This document shows positions 45,620 to 57,875 of a stretch of DNA of 64,000 bases, in pieces (within the stretch, counting starts at the first letter, position 1; each line of letters starts with the position of its first letter). The position numbers were made by a program, and so were the translations under genes. The notes under the pieces were generated by a model. The model searched no databases. It was not told the origin of the DNA and worked only from the letters and a program-made list of their open reading frames with translations. The DNA is from Unio delphinus (Eukaryota; Mollusca; Bivalvia; Unionida; Unionidae). Location of the stretch: assembly GCA_029339505.1 (NCBI GenBank), contig JAQISU010000246.1, positions 894,001-958,000 of the forward strand, in the 5' to 3' direction.

Positions 45620-46110
45620 TATATATGAGAGAAGGCCAGTCCATATTTCAAAGGAAATGGCTCTCTACAGTAAGTGAAATAATGTTTCTAGATGAAAGTA
45701 TGCTGAAGGACGGATGGGACATTTTCTTCTGGGAAGGGAATGCTGGAACCAAAGCAAGGAGAAAGAGAGAGGAGCGTGCTTTCAAAACTAGTCTGACGAA
45801 GGACATACCCACCCTTTCAGCTCGCATCAAAGAGCACCTCATGAAGCTGCGCTTCCCTATTAACACGTCACGCCATATTGCGATCATTAGTTCCTACGTA
45901 ATCTAGCTGGAAGATGGAAAGGAACAGTTCTACGAGGACTTAAACCAGCTCTTTCAGTTTACACACACAGCGTTAATTTGCTCCTCCTGAGATAAATGTA
46001 CCGAACATATAATCTGCATCACAAACATTATATTTCAGGAAGATGACAAGTAAAAAACCACCTGGATGCATCCAAACACCAAACAGTAGCATCTGATATA
46101 CTTCTTTATT
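45620..46110 (+). pseudogene. LINE endonuclease fragment (RTE/Jockey-like)
   Basis: Interrupted frames contain a TFYWSG-like FFWEGN, KTSLTKDIPTLSARIKEHLM, LRFPINTSRHIAIISSY and, after a stop, QFYEDLNQLF. This is the order seen in apurinic-endonuclease domains of invertebrate non-LTR elements. Stops and frameshifts show decay. 46110-48230 contains no supported gene. Confidence 0.7.
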
Positions 46111-48337
46111 GTCAAAGAAAGGAACATACTATACGCCATAATCATGTGCTCTAAGAGAGGTGCTGAGCGTTAACCTGACCATTTAGTTTCTTTCCTTTGA
46201 GAGGATTTACTTTATTTGCTTAGTTATTAATAATAAGTTTAAGCTGCTTATAAAGTTTATGATTAAGTACCTATTTTGGAGTTACTGTGAATTAATTAAA
46301 GTCATGTTGGATTATATAATATCATACATCAAGACTGTTGGCACATGAACCTGTAACTACTAGTACGTTAGCACAATGTATTAGACTTTCAAAGAAAACA
46401 AACTACAAATGCAGAACAAAGACATAAATGCAAATGCAATTTAAATTAAAAGAAATTTAGAAGTGGCAAGCGAAAAAGACGCACCATTTTACAAACAAAT
46501 TAAATTTTAGGGTAGTACCAACTTGTAAAGAAAGAGATAAATACTTGCCTCATTTGGAGTAAATTTCTTAAAATTTGAAATGGGCAAGAGAACATTGGAC
46601 TTCGTTATTAGAACATGTACTTATTGTTGGGGAAAGTTCTTTAAGTGACAGCTTTATACTAGGTACAAAAATATGATAAGTATGATGTGGTTAAAAAATA
46701 CCTACACTGATGAGAAGTAGGTCGAAACGTTAGAAAATTCTGCTAGTAATGTTGAGCACTATATTTTGACTCAAAAAGTGTTATTGGACAATGAATCTTC
46801 CTCTCAGCAGGTTGTTTGGTAAAAAGCCATTTCAGTCTCGTTATACTTCTTTTAATCGCAGTCCGGCACAACTTTGAGGAATCAAATGTCATTAAAAAAA
46901 AACTGATAGAAAATTCGTGTCTCTCTCTAAGCGCTATTATGGCATGAAGAGAGGTTGCATTATTTCTGACTGTTATATTTTCAAACGAAGCAAAATAATC
47001 AATAATGAAATATTCCAAATGTTTAAATTTCAAAAGCTTCATGGGCTTGGGCATGTATTGCCTGCAATACCTTTATTGGGTCTAACAAATCCCAAGCCTG
47101 ATTTTACTATGAACAATTAAAAGCCATTCATTTCGAAAAATTAAATCTAAATTGTTGGTGATTTCCTCAAGCATATCGTATTTAAATATGAAGAGATAGG
47201 AGAGCTTCTCATTTTATTACAATGTACATTGCCCATTTCTTACAAGCTTTTTCTATTTCATGGGATATAGTGCGTTATTGTTAATGTTCCTTTACATTTT
47301 AAGACTCAGGACACGTGACTGTATGACCATTAAAGGTTTAACCAATTGAATGTATTCATTTATTAATAGACAATGATCTAGTTGGAGATAATGTTTTGGT
47401 TATGGAGATGCATTTGTAATTGAGATACATTTATTTCGAATAAGCGTTGATCCTATTATTTTGCCATCACTGGTTTATACGCTGCTTGTGCAGTTATCAG
47501 AGCTATGACAAAAAGATTATTAAAAATTATTTATGTCTTTAGCTGACAATGTGTTGGTCATTATTTGGATGAGGTCACTTTCTTCCTGAAATTGAGCACA
47601 ATCATTCTCCTTTACTTCCCATTCTGTCTATTCTAATCAGACACAAGATTCTGAGATCATCGGTTTGTTTCAGAGGGCTATTATCAAAGTCGAAGCTACA
47701 AGAGTAGCGTTTCTTGTTGTTGATGAAATGTTGTCCGAATTACCAACTAGTGGTGTGAGGAGATTGAGCTATCAAATTGTTCTTCCTTAGTCACATTAAC
47801 ATCACACTCTTAATCTAATGCTAAAATTCCCTGAATTGTCATCTAGTGGTCGATACTATTTATTACAAGCTCGTAGTTTATTTATATTAGCCAAACAATA
47901 AAAGTGATGTTTCTAAATATTGGAACTCATGCTATACTAGTCGAACTGTAGGAGAACCTAACAAAAATATACCTTAAGCAACATATTCCTGCATTTGACG
48001 TCACCATCAAATCTTTTTAATTGTGAAACAACATTCATTTGATCAATTGTCGTTTTATATCAATTTATGAAGGAGATGCTTTCTTTACTACATTTCTGTT
48101 CCTTAAAAACGGTTGTCAAGTATGATCGTGCAACTAGTCTTAAATACATTTAATTCCATTAAATTCAAATGTCATAATTTCTTAAATTTGTACTTAAAAA
48201 CGATATTTGTTTATCAATGTCACGTGATCATCATTTTTGTATGGAAAATCTTTCACGACTTCAGTAAATTTTTGTAGGGTATATTGTGTTCCGTGTATCT
48301 CGTGGTCGCCACAAGCCAAAACTTTGAGTTACATCAA

Positions 48338-48471
<134 letters not shown>

Positions 48472-48796
48472 ATATGTTTTTATCTTTTAACTTGTGTCAT
48501 TTCGATATTCGGCATAACAACTTAACATTGCAAGTGTCAAACCGGTTGAATCGTCCTAATGAGGTCATTTATTTTATTGACTTTTATCTACATCATATTG
48601 ATTACAATTTTCGAGAACAAATGAAACTGATGGGAAAGGATGAGGCACATATCATCTGAAACTTTATATTCAATATTTAGTATTAATCATTTCGTTATTA
48701 GTCCTTTTCGGCAAGTGATCAATCAGGAAAAATCTACGAATAATCATCATTATTATCGGACTCATTCTAATCTCCACTTTTTCTTCCATTACAAAA

Positions 48797-48864
48797 AAAT
48801 TATTATCATCATTATTGGTATTATCATTATTTGTATTGTTATTATTATTAATAATGTAAGTGTT

Positions 48865-48945
<81 letters not shown>
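48797..48945. repeat. (ATT)n microsatellite
   Basis: Trinucleotide array with a few interruptions at its start. The following 200 bases resemble the 3' flank of the glycine-rich genes. Confidence 0.95.
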
Positions 48946-48946
<1 letters not shown>

Positions 48947-49508
48947 CGTACACACCATTAAATTATATCGGAAACACGGAAATAGAAAACGCAGATCCTG
49001 CTGCATTGGTTTCATGATGATTGTGTCTTTAAATTTGACTAAAACTTTACATCGGACAATATAAAGTATATAGCTATCACGTGCCACGCATGTAATTAAA
49101 ATACAAATGAGAGTAAATGAACCAATAGTTAATATATCTATTTTTAACCAATAAATGTTTGTTGCTGTGGGATTATGATTTCATGATGCCTCTAGGTACA
49201 TGTACGTTACATGTGCGTTGCCATCCGTTCAACAGACAACACTATGAAATAAATAGAGCAGCTAGAGACCGAAAAAGAATGCACTGGACATGTAAGTCTT
49301 TAAAGACGACTATTAAGATTATAACTCATGTATGGATTGCTTCCTCATAGTAATGGGACAATAAACGTATATAGAAATAATGATATCTTAAACCTATATC
49401 AATTTTTTAATTTATTGGTTGAACAAACGTGATATAAACGTGAATAATTCTAAATGAAATGATTCATGAAATATTTTCTGAGAACTGTACAATAAACGCC
49501 TTCACAAG

Positions 49509-50067
49509 TTAGTATGATCCACAACTGCAGTAGCAACGACGACCCAAATAGTAGGCATAGCGATCCAGTCCACTACACTGACCGTTGAAACAATAACTGC
49601 TTGGACAGTATGTACTTCCAATTCCTACTCCACCTCCAACTCCCCAGCTGCCTCCAATGCCCCCGATACCATCGAGACCACCAATGCCTCCGAGACCACC
49701 AATGCCTCCGAGACCACCAATGCCACCGAGGCCACCAATGCCACCGATACGTCCAATGCCTCTGTCATACAGCTGGGCTGCATTGAAATACGAAATACAT
49801 TTATTTGATAATGATGGAGATTCTTACAAGTATTCTTCTCGATAAGTAAACGAACTCTATACACGGAGCAAAAGCACTATAGCAAACAATATTGATATTT
49901 TTATCTGCTTTGGACCTGGATAAGTATTCCAAAGGAACAAGGCACATGCCTCTCTATTAACCCATTTAAAAGTTCCTATACATTTAAAGGAAATGAGAAG
50001 GGTACACAATGAGTCGAAAGGTCCTGAAATTATATTCCAAACTGGAACTGTTATTTATGAACACACA

Positions 50068-50161
<94 letters not shown>

Positions 50162-50454
50162 TGTGTGCGTGTCTTAAGTCTATGATTGCGTACATATAAA
50201 ACGATGTGTCTTAATTCTATGATTGCGTATAAGCACACATCTATCGCGTCAACTGTATGGATCTAGAGATAAAGGTACCAGGAAATATGTAGAAACTCAA
50301 TAAAAAACATAATTACAAAGAGATATAGATACAGAGTATGCTATGGCAAACAAGATATCGGTACAAGTGTTTAGCTATAATGAATTTATAGTGGAATCAT
50401 AACTGCGACTGTAGCAACCATCATGCAAAGAGCCAAACCCACAATGGTCTTCAT
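49509..50454 (-). CDS. Glycine-rich secreted protein, copy C (splice donor altered)
   Basis: Exon 1 (50403-50454) encodes MKTIVGLALCMMVATVA. Exon 2 (49509-49777) starts after TGCAG and encodes AQLYDRGIGRIGGIGG, four GLGGIGG-type repeats, SWGVGGGVGIGS and the six-cysteine module ending CSCGSY; stop TAA at 49511-49509. TATAAAAG lies at 50548-50541, about 90 bp upstream. Where A, B and D have CAG|GT, copy C has CAG|TT, so the usual donor is lost; shifting the donor one base upstream gives GT but breaks the frame. Secreted, function unknown. An allele difference or sequencing error is possible. Confidence 0.75.
50064..50160. repeat. (CT)n(CA)n microsatellite in intron of gene C
   Basis: CT run to about 50140 followed by CA units. 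Confidence 0.95.
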
Positions 50455-50540
50455 AGTTGAGGTATGCTTGGATATTTTCCCTGAAAGATACGAACTTGCT
50501 CAGGTTCAAGTGGATCTGGTTCTTTTAAACAAAAATCAGG

Positions 50541-50548
50541 CTTTTATA
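50541..50548 (-). promoter_or_regulatory. TATA box of gene C
   Basis: TATAAAAG on the minus strand, at the position matching TATAAAAAG of gene D. Confidence 0.6.
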
Positions 50549-50905
50549 CAAGATTCACTTCCTGATAAGGTAATGTGAACATAATAAATCATGAGCGTTG
50601 GTTGTGGGGTTATACGTCACTGACATTAATCAACAGAAGCAAACGTAGTTGATATCGCACTAATCAGACTGAAGTCCAGCGGGAACAGTGACTACTAGTA
50701 TATGTAAATGTAATGTAATGTAGTTAACGGAAATATTGTAATTACCTGTCACTATAATCCAATGAAATATGCTCAAGTCCTATTATATCATTCTATTGGT
50801 CATAAAGTAGACATTTCTTGTGAGGGAATTACTGTGTCTTGTAATGGTACAGACTTATAAAGTTAACAATTTTATCTTCAATACAAGAGTCATATTAAAA
50901 TGAAC

Positions 50906-50982
50906 TGAGAAAGGGACTTCGTAGATATTGGCAGTTAAATGTGATCCAATTAACTGACAATATTTACGAAATCCCTTTCTCA
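50906..50982. repeat. 33 bp inverted repeat with 11 nt loop (hairpin)
   Basis: Arm 50906-50938 (TGAGAAAGGGACTTCGTAGA onward) pairs with 50950-50982; three non-Watson-Crick positions, one of them G:T. Size and shape resemble a pre-miRNA, but a MITE remnant fits equally. It is not present in the left arm. Confidence 0.6.
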
Positions 50983-51718
50983 CTCTATAGCATATCACCG
51001 GTTCATAGCATCGGTTAAGCTAATACTGGAAGAAAGCTATGGTGAAACTAACTGGCAAATGAAATAATGGGGATTATTTAATGATTAAAAATCCTTTAAA
51101 TTAAACATCTGCTTTTTCAGGGCTGTGGTAATGTTTTCAAAACAGCCTCACCTGATCTTAGCACCCATAGAAAACCTTAAAAAAGTAGACCCTGCCATCA
51201 TTCTTGAATCTAGGCAGCTCAAAATCCATATGGTTGAACTGGCTAAAGACTAAATCCAGATCTAATGTTAGACTTTGCAAGCAGATCCCCTGGATATAAC
51301 TGTTTTAAGAATATTCAGTACATCCTCCTCCGGTCTAGCCTGTTTTACCGAGCGCATGTTCGTGTCTTTGTAATCACTCAGGAATTGATTTTCAGGATAA
51401 AAATGGTGAAAATCCACGTCTCATACTGGTAATAAGCCCAATGGCGAGGATCTTATATTCGGCATTGGGGTCACTGGACGAGACCCGATACCCTTCTTGT
51501 CTCAGTTTCGTTCTCACTTTTCTCTTCGAATATATAGGGCGCTTTTGTAGCAAATATTATATCTGAAGAATCACAACGTGATCGAGTCCCACTGTAGTGC
51601 AGCAACAAACCGTTAATTGATTCCTCTGCAACAGAATCTTGAGGATATTGGACAAACAATTGGTACATTTTCTATATTTGCTATATTTGATTTTAGCAAG
51701 GAATTTAAATTTCCTTGA

Positions 51719-52021
51719 CTACTGAAAAGATTGTTTGCTTTGTTTGCAATTAAATAGTGTGTAGTCACTTGCATTCATAACACGGGTGCCTGACTTTGCA
51801 TTTGAGATAAACATTCCAATATATATTGTTGTGAGTACCCCTTTAAGGACTTGAGGAAGACCTGTCCTTTGGATTTCACATGAGTCCTTGCAATTTGTAC
51901 CCAAATACTTGACCAATGCTTCCACATCACTCAACAGGAGGGTGTGGCATGCTACAGAGCTATCTTTGAACGGAACTCCTACTCTTGAGAAACCCCTCCA
52001 GTTGGGATTGTGTTCTTTCAT
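51719..52021 (-). CDS. Unrecognised 100-residue open frame, homologous to decayed left-arm segment
   Basis: Contains VACHTLLLSDVEALVKYLGT and IYIGMFISNAKSGTRVMNAS. The left arm has the same blocks with a stop at 12722. Downstream, 51471-51668 (-) continues similarity. The family is unknown; it could be a host exon or a transposon fragment. Confidence 0.35.
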   Translation of the reverse strand: MKEHNPNWRGFSRVGVPFKDSSVACHTLLLSDVEALVKYLGTNCKDSCEIQRTGLPQVLKGVLTTIYIGMFISNAKSGTRVMNASDYTLFNCKQSKQSFQ

Positions 52022-52385
52022 ATAATTAAGCGACTCTTTTACTCAAGACACAAAATCATGTTCACAATGCTGACGTTCAGTTGTATCTAGAAATATTTGA
52101 AAGTAAGAATTTAATAGATGTTTTTACGATGACGAAGCGACATATTTTATACGCAAGGTTTGATTTTCCCCGCATGAAGTTAAGCTGGAAACCAAGGAGC
52201 TAGTGGTACTGATTGGAGCATCATGTACAGATATAAATCTACTTGGCTAGGAGAGAGGATTTATAAGGATAGAGAAACGGACTTTCATGTGAAATTTAGG
52301 AATTACTGTGCATGTCCTTGCCGTGAAATATCAGAGATATCCAATTTCGCTACATCACCCATATTGTCCTATTAGATTTCAGCTG

Positions 52386-52510
<125 letters not shown>

Positions 52511-53158
52511 ATGTATCAATCTTGGTGACAGGAGGGCTGATCGTTGTATAGTACGATAGAACTTAGATTTGTTCTGCTTGATTGCCCTCGCTGTTATCAA
52601 AAGATTATATATAAAGCTGGACTTGGCAGCCACATTTCTGAAATTAAAATCCAAATTAAGAAGTTGTGTTAAATTTGGAAGAAAAAAAAGTGGTCGTTGC
52701 CGCATTGTAGAACATTTGAATTGTTTGTATTTATGTTTTCAAAATATAAATTGAAGGTCCCTGATGCGTTAATTCATTTCTTTAATAATATGCAGAAATA
52801 CGTTATGTCGCAAAAGAACTTGAATAAGTGAATCCCATTATTTAGTAATTTTTATGATGACGTGAATTTTTTTTTATAGGAATCGTTTGAATTGTTATGA
52901 TCAATTACAAAACGTCTAATAATAACTATGCCTTCAGGTAACCCATCGGGTAATTCATGTAACTAGTATCATCAGTAGCATTTTTAACTATGAACACGTA
53001 TGCATAAACATATTATACAATACTGATTCCATATTTTCATATATTGTGTCATTGTAACAGAGTATACGAAGTTTCATTCAATATAATCTCCACTGATAAA
53101 GTTATCATTATCTAGTTTTATGGTGCTATATTGAAATGTATAAAAATGTGAACTCTTG

Positions 53159-53162
<4 letters not shown>

Positions 53163-53236
<74 letters not shown>
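53163..53236. repeat. (AT)n microsatellite
   Basis: Uninterrupted dinucleotides within the right arm. Confidence 0.95.
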
Positions 53237-53237
<1 letters not shown>

Positions 53238-53261
53238 CTTCTATCACTTCTCCCTTTCCAC

Positions 53262-53450
53262 TTGTACCAAATATCTCCACCCATCTTCTTCACATCGTGT
53301 ACATCTATCTACTGGGACTGTAAACTATTTGAAGTGTTACATACTTTGATCCAGGTAAACTGGATGATCTGTCTACTCGCATGGTATGTGCAGGTTTACG
53401 CGTCCTGGGACGCAAGATGTAAGTGTATACAAAAGAGTTCGGTCATCTAG
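53262..53450 (+). pseudogene. Right-arm counterpart of the 11443-11958 frame
   Basis: Shares YWDCK, LIQVNWM and surrounding residues with the left-arm frame, then diverges where LINE-derived sequence begins. Confidence 0.4.
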
Positions 53451-54140
53451 CTGAAACTATGATTACACAACATTTTCATTATTTTGTTCATTCGACCTAG
53501 AGTAGTTATACCATTAAAAGTTATAATTTTGTATACGGAATTTGATATTGCGATACATTGTTCATCGTACATAGAAAACAAAGCATACATAATAAATATG
53601 CAGGCTGCAGGCATGGCATTTGCGATGAAGTCCTTGCATTGACTACGTTTGTTGAAAACGGTTTTCAGAAGAACCTTAAAACTGGAGTTGTTTACGTTGA
53701 CCCAACAGCGGTATATGAGACTATGCAACTGTTCCTACGCGACAGGCTCTTTAGAATGCGCATCAGCGAAATCTACAGCTCGTGGTGTCGTCAGTCTAAC
53801 GGACTCCTACAACGGTCGTCTGTTCTTGTGCCAATGTTTTCTTTGTCAATATCTAAATCAATGATTTACTGTAACACAGTCGCGCAAGTTCAAATATGGT
53901 GATGACATTGCACTCGGGTCCGAAAGTCTTTCCTTTAGTAAGCTTGAAGAGACAGTGAAAAATGACCTGGGGAAATATGACGGATTTCTTCAAGAAATGG
54001 TGACTACAGCCATGCGCAACAAGGTCAGTTTCCTGTGTCTTCCAAATTAACAAATAAAATGCAAAATGTGAGCTTTGCTTCCTCTTCAATGGGCTCGACA
54101 GATCATTGACATTATACAACCAGCTAAAGAAGCAGCAAAG

Positions 54141-54456
54141 AGGGTTTTTGTGATTTTGTCTTTAGAGGTTCTGCTTGTTTGTATCGACTCGCAACATCAA
54201 CTACGGTTAGCGCGTACTTGTAAACACCATCATGCGGCAGAAATAATATATCGGCCTGATGAACCTCATTAGGGACGCTGACATCAAATTGCAAGAAAAT
54301 AATTTCTTTATCCCGTGGTAGATAAATTTGCCATATCGCCTGTTTTGATAACCAATCCGCTTCTGTAGTATTTTTCACCTTTGCGGCGTTAGCGAGTTTA
54401 CTGATTACTGATTTACCCCTCCAGTATCCTCTTGGGGAATAATAAATAGATTCCAT
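54141..54456 (-). pseudogene. Maverick integrase fragment
   Basis: About the first 100 residues of the integrase (YYSPRGYWRG, HQADILFLPHDG, VVDVASRYKQAEPLKT) in one frame, then truncated at the deletion junction before the second and third catalytic acidic residues. Confidence 0.85.
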
Positions 54457-54465
54457 GATGTTATT

Positions 54466-54970
54466 AATTACCAGCACCCAACATCAATTTACTTTACATC
54501 TCCGATTTCATCAACCATGATACAATTTTTCTTTGAAGGATTTATCAGTGATAGAATTAAACGCATGAATCAATTTCACATCAGCGATATGTCTGTGTTG
54601 CAGATTGCTGCTTTTATAAGCAACATCACGAGCATGACATGCCTTATCAATAGCGTTTATTGGATATTCACCGTGTCGGGGTTGGTTTTGATCATCGAGT
54701 CGGATATGGGGTCTGGTCCCGGATCCAAAATAACTATACCCTGAAAGATGTTTTTCTCCCGGATATTTTGCCCATGGTGTTCCTGGTAATTTTACTAACT
54801 TGGCTGCAATATCACCGCCTCGTTTTTTTCAACAAATATAAATTGTTTGTACCACATTGTACACACTTACCAGCGAGTGCTGATCTGTTATTTTTAGTTG
54901 TAATCGTCGTCAAGTCATTTGTGCTAGTACGCTTCTTATATTTCACACAATATAGATTCATAATTTATTT
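54466..54970 (-). pseudogene. Zinc-ribbon/PLA2 fragment
   Basis: The second knuckle cysteine of the first CxxC is changed to tyrosine and the catalytic His of the PLA2 HD pair to arginine (CHARDVAY). The cysteine of the calcium loop is also lost. An A7 tract lies at the linker; relative to the intact copy the linker is 19 bases shorter and the phase differs, so the A_AAA_AAC heptamer is not in slippery phase here. Confidence 0.8.
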
Positions 54971-54978
54971 ATAATGAC

Positions 54979-55628
54979 ATGATTGTAATTGATTTTTCGG
55001 CGACAAAAACACGAGAGCCTGTTAAGCATCATGCAGCGCTACCAAATTCTATTCGCATGATTATAATCGGACCATCTGGACGTGGCAAGACACAACTGCT
55101 ACTTAATTTGATAAGAGATAGATGCAATGGGACAAGTTGTATCTAGTAGCCCCGAGTGTAGACGATCAGCGATGTTACGAGGTGTTAAAGGACTTTAACG
55201 AGAAAGCAAAATCGGAAATCGACGAGGATATTATTGAGTTTATAACCGATATCGAGGAAGCACCGAGTATTGATGATATTAATGGAAGTATTAACAATTT
55301 AGTCATATAAATGTTAGACAATCAAAATAATCCTGCTAGGAAATTTTCCAGAGGTAGGCATAAAATACCGATGTAATATATATCACTCAACGATACACTC
55401 AAATACCAAAAGTGATCAGAGATAACTGCCATATTCTTGCTGTATTCAACGGAGTTGACACACATACGCTACAAAATATTTGGCAAACTTGGTGCGGCGG
55501 TGATATGGATTATAATCTCCTTAGAATGTTTTTAGTCACGCTCAGTCAACCCCACATGGATTTGTAACGATAAATTTGCACGACCCGAGATCAAGATATC
55601 GTATTGGACTTGATCAAATATTCGGTTG
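54979..55628 (+). pseudogene. Packaging ATPase fragment
   Basis: Walker A survives with one change (GPSGRGKT). A small indel shifts the frame after LLLNLI. The Walker B tyrosine/aspartate position is replaced by a stop (NNLVI then TAA near 55308). The remaining C-terminal part is frameshifted. Confidence 0.85.
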
Positions 55629-56439
55629 AAATAATTTGTCTCCAAAACGCAATAAGTGCCGGGTCTGTCTGGAGACAGAGTCTCAACAGAGTGACAAACC
55701 GAAACCATTTCTCTCTTTTTTGTTGTCTGCCTGAATTGATTTTGGTTTGAAGTCCTTTAGGATTTTGTTTGAAATAGTTTCGGTTTGCTTCAAATAGTTT
55801 AGGTCTGTCCACCCTCTTTGCTGCTAAATAAAATTGCAGCAAAACCAAGGAGTCAAAACCACCTACTCCGCAAACACTGGCCCAACCTGGGGCGCAAGTG
55901 TACGGACATTCAATACATCACCACTGGCCCTATGTTATTGCGCTCCTGTCTGGGTTTGGTCATCCCACACCATCTTGACTGATATCCAGTTCATCACAAC
56001 AAAATGCATAATCTCTGGAATACAATGTGATACTCCTTTACCATGGTTGCCTACCTTACGGTTGTGTCCATTATGAGTGACTAAATGCGCAAATAGTATA
56101 ACACAATCAACACGTAGTCATTGAGAGTCTGGATTAAAACCGAGTGAGCTTTTTTCTATTGTGTTAAATGGAGTATGGGAGCATGTTATCAGGAGTTTCA
56201 CTCTTTCTACTGATATAATCAAAATGATCAAGATATCGGTTCATTGTTGTCGTCATTTGCAGTCGACGAAAAAAAAAGGTTATTTTGTTACAAGGATATA
56301 GTGTAAATATCTTGTGCAAATTCAAAAGAGGCATACGTGTTAGATGCTGGAAAAATACTAGGTACCGCCTAATGTGATGATGGAAGTTTTAAACCTTGAT
56401 AGGATTCAATAAATTTGCCTAAATGTTATTTTAAGTAGT

Positions 56440-57160
56440 TTCCACTATCATTCAGATGAATTCAATTAATAAATAAATGCATTCATAATACAGAATACAC
56501 GAGGCTGGTTTGGCATTGGTCAATAACATCAAATAGGGACGTATTCATACGCTAAATCAAAGGAGTTCATTCCCTCGACTCAGAAAAAAAACACGAATGC
56601 TGTTTTGTAGTTAATACATAACTCATACATAACCAGTTAGGATCTTACTTTGTTTACTTCTTTAACATATATCAAAGAGGCATATAATAATACGTACATT
56701 CACTTCTGTTTTATTATTTAAAAAAATATTGCGCGTTTGTTGATTGAAACAATATGGATTATATAACGAACCATATATTAGAACACTATTGAATCAAAGA
56801 GTATAGTGTTACAAAATTAGTGTCGTTTTGGATTCTAATATTCTAACATTCAGATCAATTCAGTTAATAAATAAATACATTCATAAAATTGCCTACATAT
56901 TTTATACTAGTTTGGCGTTGGTCAATGACATCAAATAGGGATGTAATCATACGCTTAAACCAGAGTCCATTCCTTCTACTCGGAACAAAACACGAATGCT
57001 GTTTTGTAGTTAATATATAACTCATGCATAACCAATTAGGATCGTACTTTGTTTACTTCTTTAAAATATATTAAAGAGGCATATCATAATACGTATATTC
57101 ACTTCAGTTTTGATATTTAAAAAAATATTGGGCGTTTGTTGATTGAAACAATATGGATTA
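56440..57160. repeat. Diverged tandem duplication of about 400 bp in the right arm
   Basis: 56500-56760 and 56905-57160 both contain CACGAATGCTGTTTTGTAGT, TTTGTTTACTTCTTTAA and GCGTTTGTTGATTGAAACAA. The left arm has one copy (inverted, about 10660-10960). Confidence 0.8.
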
Positions 57161-57747
57161 TTTTAACTAGTTATTCAGTTTATTTTTCAAACGTGTCAAT
57201 GTATCAGAGGTTGCAGATAAAGTAATTGTTTGACACCTGTCTTCATATTTGTTGTATCGTCTATTTACAGCATACCACGATCAATACATTTTATAATAGC
57301 TATGATGGAGATAACATAACATTATATTCATAAAGGAAATGTAAAGGACAATATAGAGTCAACAAGCTTCGTTAAAATACTCATGTGGAATGACAGAGAA
57401 GGAAATACAATCCTAGTAAAGAAGTATGCAAACTAGTTATCGAAACATCAGTGGCATCAATTCATCATTTTCACAAGATCTCTAATGATGTCACTTGTTT
57501 TAAATGTTTCTCGGTCTAAAAAAAAACGTCAGAATAGGCTGTAAAAGCAAGTTGCTGTTAGTTATGAACTAGTTGCGTGGTGATTTATATCTTCTTATGT
57601 CGTAAGCGGTCCTAGTCATATTAGTACCAACAAAAAATGAAAAATAGTTGTGTTTTCCTTCCTGCTATGGCGCGAACTAGAAAACGATATGTTGATTCGT
57701 CACCACAGTCTAAATTAAATGATAACGCCCATTCAATTATTTTTAAT

Positions 57748-57875
<128 letters not shown>

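Larger units (their letters stand above)
54131..55825. mobile_element. Internally deleted, decayed second Maverick relic
   Basis: Begins AGCAGCAAAGAGGG and ends CCCTCTTTGCTGCT, an inverted pair matching the ends of the intact element with one change. It contains, in the same relative order, the 5' part of the integrase (minus), zinc-ribbon/PLA2 (minus) and ATPase (plus). The left terminus is joined directly to the interior of the integrase, so everything from there to the other end is missing. No convincing target duplication. About 75-80 percent protein identity to the intact copy by eye, so it descends from a related rather than the same insertion. Confidence 0.85.
53596..56090 (+). pseudogene. 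LINE reverse-transcriptase fragment split by a Maverick relic
   Basis: 53620-54060 holds, across frames, LALTTFVENGFQKNLKTGVV, LFLRDRLFRMRISE, RKFKYGDDIALGSESLSFSK (the YADD-type box read as YGDD) and NDLGKYDGF, typical of an invertebrate Jockey-like RT. 55850-56080 continues with TGPTWGASVRTFNTSPLALC and TPLPWLPTL, its C-terminal part. Between them sits the Maverick relic 54131-55825. Frameshifts and stops show the LINE is dead. Confidence 0.75.

Noticed and set aside
54121..55835. GCTAAA on both sides of the Maverick relic as a target-site duplication
   Set aside because: It requires asymmetric element ends; the similarity to AGCAGCAAAG at the TIR makes it probably coincidental.
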